A model generated the notes under the pieces. That model did no database searches. It saw nothing but the letters and a program-made list of their open reading frames with translations, and was not told where the DNA came from. A DNA stretch of 64,000 nucleotides from Obelidium mucronatum (Eukaryota; Chytridiomycota; Chytridiomycetes; Chytridiales; Chytriomycetaceae). The position numbers and the translations under genes were made by a program. Positions 32,988 through 42,887 of the stretch are shown here, piece by piece. The stretch covers positions 62,001-126,000 of the forward strand of contig JAIVFH010000094.1 of NCBI GenBank assembly GCA_025765595.1. Direction: 5' to 3'. The number at the start of each line of letters is the position of its first letter. The first letter of the stretch is position 1.

Positions 32988-33703
32988 CTAAAATCTCGAG
33001 GCAAGACCAAGAAAGGACCCCAGTCTCTGTTTGCGGATAGCAATGTTGCCCAGGGTTGGTTGGCCATAAGCATTGAGGAGGAGGTTCAACGGGGCAGCTG
33101 TTTTTGAATGAATGTTGAGTTTGAGAATGACAATGCACGAAAAACGGAAATTGTCACATACAGCGGAGGTTCTTGATGTCTGCGGTTGTTGCTGGAAAGT
33201 TCATTGGGACGACTCCGTTGCTATCCTCGAGGGCTTCAATGTGCTGGTCATCGTTGAACACGTGGGAATTGTAGATGCGAGCTTGAGTACGAAGGTCGCT
33301 ATGATTGTTGGGGAATAGTTAATGTGAGAAAGAAGGAGAGTTTAAGAGAGACTCACGACAGACGGATTTCTTCGCGTATGTCTTGTCTGATCTGGACTCT
33401 GAAGGCGGCCAAGGCGGGGGCCAACCACGGCGGAGCAGCCAGGCCGCCACCCCCACCGCCACCCGGCACAAACTCAAGAGCAATGTGCGCCTCGCGGACT
33501 CGGGCAGCAGCCACCTCGTCCGCAGAGACCTGCGTGGGGTCGTTCAAGCGGAGTCGCTTTCGTGCATTGGTTTCTTCGGCCGCGGCATTCATGTCAACTA
33601 GTCTGCGTGGAGTCCCTGCGACGACGGCGGGGGCGCGCGACACAGCGAGACGCGCTGCCAGTCGCGTCGGCTGCTGGTGCGAGAGAGGGCGTGTTGTTGG
33701 CAT
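32988..33703 (-). CDS. Hypothetical protein, possibly MUG135-C-terminal-like
   Basis: Three exons (33,703-33,357, 33,298-33,162, 33,097-32,988), about 197 aa. The N-terminal half is Ala/Arg-rich and very GC-rich (MPTTRPLSHQQPTRLAARLA, ...FVPGGGGGGGLAAPPWL), then a conserved-looking end: RIYNSHVFNDDQHIEALEDS, VVPMNFPATTADIKNL and LNLLLNAYGQPTLGNIAIR. The pattern RxxNS........P.....G...P..FP.T...I..L....L..LL.AYG is like a small domain widespread in fungi (I recall it as MUG135-like), but this is from memory and uncertain. Start chosen at the second Met because the upstream one precedes poor sequence. Confidence 0.55.
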
Positions 33704-33827
33704 ACATTTTTGGGAAAGAAAATAATAAACAAAATTTTCCATATTCATTTTCCCATCATTTTCCTGTTATGATTTTGCTCAATCTTTTCGTTAAACAGCT
33801 TTCAATAGCGGGGTTGATTATGTTCAG

Positions 33828-34458
33828 ATGCAGAGAGATATTTTGATTTTGAGCCAGCGTCTTCCTCTTGTGTGCACAACTTATCCATTGTATACCGCCT
33901 CGGATATTTCTTCTACTCTATCTCTAACTGCAGCTCAGTTGTTTAATGTCATTCAAGATAAGAAGGACGGTAAACACAGAGGAGCAGCTTTGAAGGATGA
34001 AGCCATCCACTACTACTGCAACCTTGCCCCAAATGCTTCTCTTCCTACTTGCAAGTCTCCTCAGCACTCAACAATACGAAGGTGGTGAATTCACGACTTT
34101 AGACTGTCCTTCAAATATTCTGTTCTTAAACAAAAAAGTAGAAAAATTTTACAATGAGGGAAGGGTTATGTTCAAGGATGTTAATTTTGTTGATCTCAAG
34201 TTCCCTTCTACAACCCGACCTCTGTGCCGTATGATTCAGTTTTGGGCAATTGCAAATTTGGAAACGGCCCACTACAAATTGAAGATTTTGGATCTTCCAC
34301 AATTCCAAAAGTTGCGTCTCTTGATTGATAATTTGATGATGACTGGTCTCCAAGAGTGTAAACAGTTTCAGTTTCTAATTGGTTGGGTCAGTTGCCAGAA
34401 CCCCCAATGCTGTATGAACCCATTACACAGGCTTTTGAAGAAAATGAGTAAAGAGTGA
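33828..34458 (+). CDS. Hypothetical protein, two frames
   Basis: A frame from 33,828 (MQRDILILSQRLPLVCTTYP...) runs to a stop at 34,086-34,088. A second frame covers the overlap and continues to 34,458 (KKVEKFYNEGRVMFKDVNFV, PLCRMIQFWAIANLETAHY, LIGWVSCQNPQCCMNPL). Moving between them needs one extra base removed, like the other +1 breaks here, which would give one ~205-aa protein. Alternatively MLLFLLASLLSTQQYEGG at 34,033 is a signal peptide of a separate Cys-containing secreted protein. Not recognised; low confidence. Confidence 0.35.
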
Positions 34459-34756
34459 TGGTTACGCAGAGGCAGAATTCGCGTTTTCTTAAACTTGGTT
34501 TGTGCCGGCGGTGAGCGTTGCTTTATATAAATTATTTAATAGGTGCCGGAGTATTTAAATAAATGAACTTTGATTATTATTTATTCTTTCTCGTGTTTTG
34601 TGAGTGTGCGTCGCGAAAGCCGAACCTCCACATGTGCCCGGAGAATTTGAGAATTTGGCCTGGGTGTAATCGTCCAACGATGTACGTTCTGGAATCTCCG
34701 GCCGACATCTTCCTTTCTGGTGACTGTTAAATAATTTATTGAAATATTTTGGACTT
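34459..34756. other. Intergenic spacer
   Basis: About 300 bp of AT-rich sequence with TTTAAATAA-like stretches and no gene I can support. Confidence 0.4.
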
Positions 34757-35963
34757 ATGAACAGCATCTTCTTTGGATTCCAAGCCAGAAACAAGCAACG
34801 GGCTCTTCTCGAGTCCTTAGCTCGCTGCACAGGTCGATCTATTGCCTGCGAAGGCCGTTTCTTCACAAATTGCCCACAACTACTACTCTCTCCTCGCTGT
34901 TTCTCCGAATTCGCAAGCAGTCGAAAGGAAAATAGAAAGCCATCATCCAAGAATGTTACAATCGTGAAGGAAGGAGTTGCGAATACTGTTGTGAGAGGGA
35001 CAAACTACTTGGAGCACAAACTCTTGGCTGAGGCTGAAATGAAAACAGTCACCCAAACGATGAAACAAGTTAAATCCGATGCTGCGTGGAAGAGCCTCAA
35101 GAAGAAGAAGAAACTAACTGTTCTAACTGGGGATGAACAGGTTGACTTGGAGTCATTTGAAGATATGGTGGTTGATCTCAAATCCCAACTTGCGCATCTC
35201 AAGAAGAGGGAACAATACTGGGCTGATCTGATCCGCATTCAAGCAAAGAGCGGCGCTGAGCTGGAGTCGAGGCCATTCAAAGACGCCGACGCTGAGTGGA
35301 TAAGAAGAGTAACTGGTGTCAATACTGAACGTCGGTTGTGGAAGCCTGTTTTGAACAGCAGTGTCAGGCCATCAATTGATTTCGAGAAGCAATTTGAGGA
35401 AACAGCAGGAACTCGTTCATATGAAGAATGAAGCTGGACGTCGTTTCTTTCTCAACTTGTTTCTTTTGGATATTCTCAAGCAGCCTGAATTCAAACGACG
35501 TCTGAAGATCTTTTCAGAAATCCCACTGGAAGTAACTCGATTAACGGAGGACGGGATGAAACTCAAGCTTGGTGGCATAGTCGACTATACGATTGGCCTT
35601 AATCCCAAAGGATTGGATATGTTTGACATTGCTCCACCAAAGGAGTTTCATTTCGTCGCCGTTGAAGCCAACGTTGCTTGGGGAAGTGATGCTTTCTGGC
35701 AATGTGTTGCGGAAGCAGCTACATTATTTAAGGTAAGGAAAGATGCCGGGAAAATCGAGTGCAGGGTGTGGGGAGTCGCGTCAAATGCAAAGTCTTGGCA
35801 GTTTATTCACATTGACAACAGCGGTTTGATGTGGAGAAGTAAAGAGCTCAGTCTGGATCTTCAAGAATATCAGCAAGACGACGTTTCCATTGTATATAGT
35901 TTCTTGTTTTTTGTCATCAAGTCGTGCTTTGAGTGTGTATCGATTGGTGAAAGCAGATCATGA
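34757..35963 (+). CDS. Crinkler-type PD-(D/E)XK-like protein with coiled coil
   Basis: About 400 aa in two frames joined by one +1 break near 35,402 (GAGGAAACAG). The N-terminus MNSIFFGFQARNKQRALLES with Arg and no acidic residues looks like a mitochondrial presequence. Middle: basic and coiled coil (WKSLKKKKKLTVL, VDLKSQLAHLKKREQYWADL). C-terminal half: EIPLEVTRLTEDGMKLKLGG, VDYTIG (Asp), FHFVAVEAN (Glu), WQCVAEAATLFKVR and VWGVASNAKSWQFIHI. The order D..G, hhVEAK, Q..AE......, hhGhhSdG..W.F is that of restriction-endonuclease-like domains seen in Crinkler-type proteins. Here the motif Lys reads Asn (VEAN), so catalysis may be lost or altered. No header domain. Assignment by motif pattern only. 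Confidence 0.5.
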
Positions 35964-36182
35964 TTTTACGGCTTTGACCTCAAGAACTGTAAATTCTTCT
36001 CATTCTGGCAACATGCCGTTTTTTGCTCAAGAAGTGCAACGCACCGAATTCTTTGACGTTCCATGATTAGAAAACACGTCTCGCCTGAGAATATTACGCC
36101 TTAATAAACCCATGCTTTTTCATATGCGTTTTAAATATTTCGCTATATTTCGAGATATTTCGTGAAAAAAAGAGGCATACAC

Positions 36183-38707
36183 ATGGGGGTTGAAGAGACG
36201 CTCAAGAGATACTTGGCACTGTACCTCCGCCACCGCCCATTTATCGTGAATGGTCTTCGAATGCTTCTCGTCACGGGGGCGATTGTGCGGATCCGAGCCA
36301 GTCTGAAAGCCCTGAGAGCCAGCAGCGCCACCAGCAGTGGCAGCACTGGCAGTGGCGTCCTATCAACATCAACAGACTCGACGGCAGCTCCAAATGGAAA
36401 ACCAAAGGCGGCGAAAAGCGAAGTGGATGCTCTGTTTCTTTCGCGGCTGTCGAATATCTTCAAGATTATTATTCCAGGAGTCAGTAGCAAGGAATTCTGG
36501 CTGATAAACGTGTTTTCAGCTTTCTTGATTGGACGAACAGTTCTCTCTGTTCAAGTGGCGAATTTGGATGGACGTATTGTGAGTGCGCTTGTGAGAGGGA
36601 ATGGGAGAGAGTTTCTGTGGGGTATTGTCGGTGAGTACCAACTCCATAATGCCGCCGAACCGTTCCTTCCCCGCAAATTCACGAATCCTCGCGATAATTT
36701 GTGCGTATTTAGAAATGCGATTCTGGAGGCTCAGGGATTCAGGATTGCAAAATTCCACCATGCCAAAAACTCCTCTCAAACATATTTGTCAGGAGGCTAA
36801 CTTCAGTACCACAATTTTTTTCTATCAAGCGTGGATGGCCATGGCTGTCCCAGCCACCTACACAAACTCCATGCTTGCATACCTCCAAAAGAAACTCTCC
36901 ATAGCCTTCCGAACTCGTCTCACCAACCACCTCCACGACCTTTACACGAGCAACATGACATTCTACAAAGTCGCGAAACCTCGACGACAGAATCAAAAAC
37001 GCAGATCAACTTATCACTCAAGACGTGTCCCGATTTTGTACTAGTCTATCCTCCCTCTACTCGAACCTGACGAAACCGATTCTGGATGTCGTGATTTGCA
37101 ACTTGCAGCTGAGTTTCGCGGTCGGCTTGGAGCCTTTGCTTTTGACGAATCTGATGGTCCAAAGCACGTCGTTTGTGCTCCGAAAATGCACGCCCGCGTA
37201 TGGACGTCTCGCGGCGCAGGAACAAAAACTGGAAGGAGAGTTCCGGTTCACGCATTCGCGACTCATTGAGAACGCAGAGGAAGTGGCCATGTTTGAAGGC
37301 GAGAAGGTTGAGTTTGGGGTTTTGGAAGACGCGTATCAAGCGCTGATGCGGCATTTGAATTCGGTTTTCAGGGTGAGGATTTGGCATGGCTATGTTGGAG
37401 GATTTTGTCATCAAGTATTTGTGGGGTGGGTTTGGGTTCACGTTGTGTGGGGTTCCAGTGTTTTTTGATTTGATGAATGTTAGGTGGGGGTGGGGTTGGT
37501 GGGGCTGGGTCTGGGTCGGTTGGGGAAGCGGTTGTGGGGAATCGGACGAAAGGGTTGGTGACGAATCGGAGACTGCTGTTACAAGCGAGTGATGCATTTG
37601 GCAGAGTCATGTGAGTTTTAGTTCTCTTAGAAAATGTATTTTTGACACATGCTTCATAATAATATCAGGTATGCGTACAAGGACCTTGCAGAACTTGCAG
37701 GATATACATCTAGGGTGTCTCTTTTACTCGAAGTGCTTCAAGATATGCAAACAAATACCTTCAAGAAGAGCCTGGTATCCAACTTCAACCAAGCTGTGTT
37801 GAATGGAAAAGGAAGTGGAGACTTTTTGGAAACCAATGAGGAAATTGAATTCGAGCATGTTCCCATTGTTTCGCCCAACGGAGATACTTTAATCAAGGAC
37901 TTGAACTTTCGATTAACGCCAGGAATGCATTTGTTGATTGTTGGTCCAAACGGATCGGGCAAGGTAAAGAACCTCCTTTCTTTTGCCTTAGAGTTTTGTG
38001 GGGTCAACTCTAACAAACTGAAAAAAAAGTCATCTCTCTTCCGAATTCTCGGCGGTCTTTGGCCACTCTATGGCGGTGTGGTCCACAAACCAAACCACAA
38101 AAAGATCTTTTACATTCCCCAACGCCCATACCTAAGTAACGGCACCCTTCGTGACCAAATCATCTATCCAGACACAATCGCGGATATGAAATCCCGCAAT
38201 GTCACGGACGCTGACCTCCTTGAGATTCTCAAAACAGTGCAAATTTTAAGCCTCGTTTCTATGCACGAGACCGACGGCAGTGGCGGCGGCCTCGATGCCA
38301 TCCGCGACTGGAAAGATGTGCTAGCGGGAGGTGACAAGCAGAGAATTGCAATGGCAAGGTTATTCTACCATTCACCCACATTTGCGATTTTGGATGAATG
38401 CACGTCGAGTGTGAGTATGGAAGCCGAAAAGTTGCTCTACACACATGCACAGGCGCTTGGCATCAGTGTTATGACTGTATCACATCGACCCAGTTTATGG
38501 AAGTATCATAACTGGATTTTGCAGTTTGATGGAGAGGGTGGGTATGTATTTTGTGAGCTTGATGCGGAGAAGCGGCTTGCATTGCAGGAGGAGAAAAACT
38601 CGATTGAGTTGAAGTTGATGGTGGAAGTACCAAAGTTGGAGAAGAGGTTGAAGGAGTTAAAGGGGTTGAAGGGAAGCTTTCAGGATTTGAGAAGTTTATT
38701 GCGGTAA
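36183..38707 (+). CDS. ABCD-type peroxisomal fatty-acid half-transporter
   Basis: Half ABC transporter of the ALDP/Pxa family (imports very-long-chain acyl-CoA into peroxisomes). Exons: 36,183-36,630, 36,830-37,610, 37,669-37,963, 38,030-38,707; about 733 aa. TM domain features: [67 protein letters not shown] (the EEA-like loop), [12 protein letters not shown] and [19 protein letters not shown]: Walker [11 protein letters not shown], signature [14 protein letters not shown] (LSGGE variant), Walker [13 protein letters not shown] and H-loop TVSHRPSL. Three +1 breaks (near 36,974, 37,391 and 37,484) must be bridged. The start is the first Met in frame. The partner subunit is not in the window. 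Confidence 0.9.
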
Positions 38708-39192
38708 AAGGGTATTTTATGTATAACAAAATATATTTTACTTTTGTTGGAGTGGTCGATTTCGGTTCTAGTATTATTCCACAATAAACTCGCTGGTGGA
38801 TGGATTTTTCTGTGGCCTCTTCTTATTCTTTTTGCTCGATGGAGTTTGTTCGCTTTCTTGCTGGTCGGCTGCAACATGCTCCTTCTTCTTCTTGTTCCAT
38901 ACTAACATCTTGATCATTTTCCTGCTGTTGCTGCTCGTCCTCGGCCCGTCTGTTCATCCAAGATGTCCATCTACTTGGTCGGAAGAAAGAACCCGACAAG
39001 CAGCAAGAAGGCACATAATATTCTCAAATCCCGTTCTCCCGACTTTCCTTTGAACGACTAATGGAACCCCCAAAACTTTGCACCATTCAAAAGCCAAATC
39101 GCGAACAAGCATATAGCCATGCATAATGTAACCTTCGTAACCCATGGCACGAATGCGTTGCATGGGGAGAGAGTTCCAAAGCGTGTTATAAA
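38708..39192. other. Unresolved region downstream of the TRIC-like gene
   Basis: Minus-strand frames here include KVIYNTLWNSLPMQRIRAMG...WCKVLGVPLVV and, further down, WMNRRAEDEQQQQENDQDVSMEQ with a basic end RPARKRTNSIEQKE. In another frame LCMAICLFAIWLL and LCAFLLLVGFFL look like membrane helices. These probably form the C-terminus of the TRIC-like protein (last helices plus charged tail), but I could not connect them without invoking more frame breaks. Confidence 0.35.
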
Positions 39193-39990
39193 TCACTTTT
39201 CTGTTGTAAGAGAGCTGTTCCACGTGTAAAAGAGGTTCACAAGAACAACAACAGTGAAGTCGTGGCCTGGGTAACGAAAGCGCATTTCAGGCGAAAAGGA
39301 CCAGTTGTATAGAATTCCACCGCCTGTAATTGAGATAGTTCCGAGAATGATTTGGGGGACGGTTGTCGTGGATGGAGATATTGTTCGGAGTTGGGTTTGT
39401 ACTCTTGCAAGGACTTGAGCGCGAAGAACGACATCACTGTTATAATAGAACGGAGAAAAAAATTAAGAAGATTACAGAGGTATCTTCAACTCATTTACAC
39501 TAAATCAAAGAGTCCTTCGGTGATTGGACGCAAGCCTTTCATGATTGGAAAAACAAATGGGTTTCCACAAACGATAAAGTAATCCCGTTGCATAGAGAAC
39601 GACATCTTCATTGTTTAGAAGCCAGCCAACGGGCTTTCCAGTAAGTATTGCTTTTTTGGGAAGTGAGTGTGACGTGTTGGCAGATAATCAAGAGATAATA
39701 CCAGCAAGAGAACCTCCTCCAAGACCAATCAAAAGACAACAAACTAGACGTGATAAAATTAGCGCCGGACTAGCAGTTAAAAGGCCAGTGAATTACATAT
39801 GCTGCGTAAGATGCGGTTTGGTTGATATGAATGAGACAGTCGGAAGAGGAAGGCCATGTAGACAGCATGCAACAGAACCAAAGAAGTCGCGTGTTCTGGG
39901 GCCTCAACAATTGTGACCAAGTCTTTCCACAGCAGCCCAAGGGGGTGGTTGAAGTGGTTGGTGTTGTTGTTGGAACGAGGATGATGCCAT
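39193..39990 (-). CDS. TRIC-like intracellular cation channel, 3' end unresolved
   Basis: Four exons on the minus strand (39,990-39,797, 39,743-39,702, 39,650-39,499, 39,436-39,193). MASSSFQQQHQPLQPPPWAA, then TM helix SLVLLHAVYMAFLFRLSHSY, FCCLLIGLGGGSLAAILTG, KPVGWLLNNEDVVLYAT, DYFIVCGNPFVFPIMKGLRP, DVVLRAQVLARVQTQLRTIS and ILGTISITGGGILYN. The glycine-rich turns GLGGGS and TGGGIL, with LTG.P..WLLN and the following helix, match the TRIC (TMEM38) fold: monovalent cation channels of the ER that balance charge during Ca2+ release. Two +1 breaks (near 39,905 and 39,587). The frame ends at a TGA at 39,193, but the true C-terminus is probably further on. Confidence 0.65.
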
Positions 39991-40169
39991 GATTTTTGTC
40001 CACTTTCTTGGAAATCTGTGATTGGCTGAAATCTGGAGAAACTTTGACTTCCACGCGACGACTGTATTCGAAGTCGTCCAATGCAAAAGTAGCCATGGAT
40101 TGAGCTGCAATAGTTGGAGTTATGCAATGAGCACTGTGTAAATGCACGATAGTTTTTCTTTAAAATTCG

Positions 40170-41280
40170 ATGCGCCGCTCGTTCGCCTCGGTGTCCTCGC
40201 TGCGCCCGTCTGTGACCAAGTCCGGCGCCGACGCGCCGCCGCTCTTTGCGGCGACGCACAAGCTGGCGCCGCCGAGCGCCGACTTTGACGTGGCCGATCG
40301 CGCCAATAACTCGGCGCTGCTGCACGTCCGCCTGCGCCCAGCGTCGCGGTTTGTTGCCGCCGCGGGCGCCGTTGCGGCTGTCTCGGAAGGGGTCGGTGCC
40401 GCGCAGTGCTGGGTGTCGCTAACTGGGTTGCGTTGCTAGGTCGAGTCGAGGCTCACGACACACACTGGCCTGCAGGAAACTGCTACCCGCATCATCACAG
40501 CGCCGCTTAACCCGCAGCTCTATTTCAGCGAGTTTTGGACGGGAAAATCAGCCGGATCTGTCTTCTTGGGACCTCCTCGGGGCTCGGCTGGAGAGATTAC
40601 GGTGCTGCGGTTGGGTGAACCGGATGGACGCGAAGTTGTTGTCAAGAGACGCTCCTTTGTTGCTGTTTCTGGAGACGACGTTGTTGTCAAGACGGAGCTG
40701 GTAATATCTTGCACTCCTGTTGCTTCAAGTTCTCACAGTCTTGCTAGAACGCTGATGGTCTTTCTGCATACCGTATCTACAATTCCGGCTCTCTGGCAAT
40801 TTGTGCGCCTGCCGGCTCCCTGCATTGCATCAGTCTGTCTGTGAATGAAGAAATGCTTGTTGACCCTGAACTTCTTGTTGCGTGGGATGCTGGAATTCAA
40901 ATCAAACATACTGTGGATTCAAATAATGCGGCGTTAGATCCTGCTCCAACCCCTCCAGCTCGCTACGTGGGTGGAAGTGTTGGCGATCAGGTTGCCGCTG
41001 AATGGCAGGAACGATTCGCTAAGATTGCGAAAGTCTTGGGCGAAAGTCTCAAATATTTAGGACGTCTTCTTATCTGGAAGGGAAGGAAACGCCACCGTAT
41101 GGAACAAGGTGCGTCTTGCTGGCGTCTTTTTCTCTCATTTTTAACTGTTGACCATAGGGGATGTACCGTTTGAAAGGTCCTGGAGACTTTTATTTGGCAT
41201 CAAGACGACCAGCAACTCTGTCATGGTTGAAACATATCCCACCTGTTGTTTTCAAAGTCCCAAAGAATGGACCAAAGTAA
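40170..41280 (+). CDS. AIM24-family mitochondrial protein
   Basis: Four exons (40,170 to about 40,388; about 40,440-40,700; 40,748-41,108; about 41,159-41,280), about 320 aa. Mitochondrial-type start MRRSFASVSSLRPSVTKS. AIM24 domain: LLHVRLRPASRFVAAAGAVAAVSEGV, FSEFWTGKSAGSVFLGPP, GEITVLRLGEPDG, RRSFVAVSGDDVVVKTEL, GLSAYRIYNSGSLAICA, EEMLVDPELLVAWDAGI and YRLKGPGDFYLASRRP. Yeast AIM24 stabilises MICOS assembly in the inner membrane. The first exon is very GC-rich, the rest AT-rich. Intron 1 needs an unusual donor (GTCGGT). The last acceptor shows one extra G in a GGGG run, another +1 break. Confidence 0.8.
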
Positions 41281-41336
41281 AAGGAATATCAAATAAATTC
41301 AAGACGTGATAACAACCCCAACCACTTTCATTTATG

Positions 41337-42790
41337 CTACGATTCAGCGTCGTAATTGACGGATGGCATTTTTGATGAGGATGTTGGCGAGATGAGAGAT
41401 GCGGATTGTTCTGGATGGGAAATGGTTGGATTTGTCGTTGGCCTAACAGGCACACTGAAACGGCCTCGTGCAGCATCTGGATTTTGCCTGAAAACACCCA
41501 TCGCCTTTTCAAACATCTTCTTGGCTCGTGGATTGTGCATTGATGTTGGTGTATCTGATTCATCACTATCTTCTGTCGCTTCTTCCCTGTCTGCTATCAC
41601 CAATAGATTCTCAATATCGGGCTGGCTGATTACCATATCAATTTCAGGAAGTTTGTATCTATCGATATCCACAGTGTCTGCTTGCGATTTATTTACCGAG
41701 CCTCCCATGACCGTTTGTCGTTTCTTGAAACCGCCAACAACGCCACCGCCGCCACTAGTCTCTTGACTCAAAGAGGAATTGGAAGCAACGTATTCCTTGA
41801 GCCCGTTTTTTTCAGCAAATTTGCTCTGTTTCCGTCGCTCCACGTCTTCAGCTGTCACGCTTCCCACTGACTTTCTCCGACCACCACTTCCATCATTTGC
41901 GTCATCACTCCCTCTACTGCTCGCCATCTTGTAGAAATTGGGAAACGAACTGAGTCGCATCATTGTTAAAATTGTGTCCAAACTTGCGTTGAAGACTTCA
42001 GGATGGATATTCCCATCTTGATCAATTGCTTTGAAAAGCGGCTTCAGGATTTTCGAAGGGACATTGACTTCGCGTGGGCAATTTGGACGAAAGAATACTT
42101 GCATGATAGTTTTCTCAAGAGTTTCTTTGAGTTGAGGAATATTGTGCTTAGAAAGGAGAACTTCGTGGGTTTCTTCACAAGTTGCTAGAATGTTGGGTTT
42201 CTTGAGGCTTGGATATGGAGATGTAGATGGAATGGTCAGAGTGGAGGCATCTGTATTGTCTGGAGATGGCGTGAGCATTTCAGTGGCGACTTCTGGTATC
42301 GCGAGTGGTGGGGAAAGAGTGTTTCGGAGGAGTTCTTCAGGAACTGCTGCGCAGAGATTCTTGTATTGGCGTAAGGCAAAGTAGAATTCAATATTTTCTT
42401 CAGAGTGCTCTTGCAATAGAAAATCATGAAATTCTAGCAGATTTTAAAGCGGATGTAGTTATTAATTGTTCTTTGACGACAAATCACACCCCGCACTTGA
42501 TAGCTACCTTTGCAAGACAACGGCGGCGGAAGTTGGTCTTCAAGTACTTGCACCAATCCGATTTTCAGCTGGGCCGGAGTTACCATTTTGGCGAAGGTTC
42601 GCGTTTTAGCTGAACTCATAACCCTCACGTCAACTGGAGGATGAAAGCAGTGGCGCGATTCGGTTAGGAGTTAGAACCTCTGATTCCCGAGGACAGTTTT
42701 TTATTCACCTGGTTTACTGCTCGAAATATTTGAAGCTCCTTCATGACTGGATTCGGCGTCTACAGCGATGGTGTCAGACACTTCTGCCAT
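41337..42790 (-). CDS. Single-RGS-domain protein
   Basis: Three exons (42,790-42,709, 42,632-42,507, 42,433-41,337), about 434 aa. Acidic N-terminus, then the N-terminal box of the RGS module (AQLKIGLVQVLEDQLPPPLS), phase-1 intron, and the RGS body: FHDFLLQEHSEENIEFYFAL, PREVNVPSKILKPLF, HPEVFNASLDTILTMMRLSS and FPNFYK. The tail is Ser/Gly-rich. RGS domains bind G-alpha and speed GTP hydrolysis. The box sequence MVTPAQLK...LEDQ.PPPLSC is almost that of unit 12 of the adjacent giant gene, and its introns use the same site and phase, so it is an offshoot or the founder of that array. No frame breaks. Confidence 0.9.
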
Positions 42791-42887
42791 TTTGTTTTCA
42801 GACAATGGAATCACGTTTATTGCTTCGAAAAATAAAAATAAACAAAAATAAAATATAGTAAAATATGCGTTAAATATCAAATCAAAA

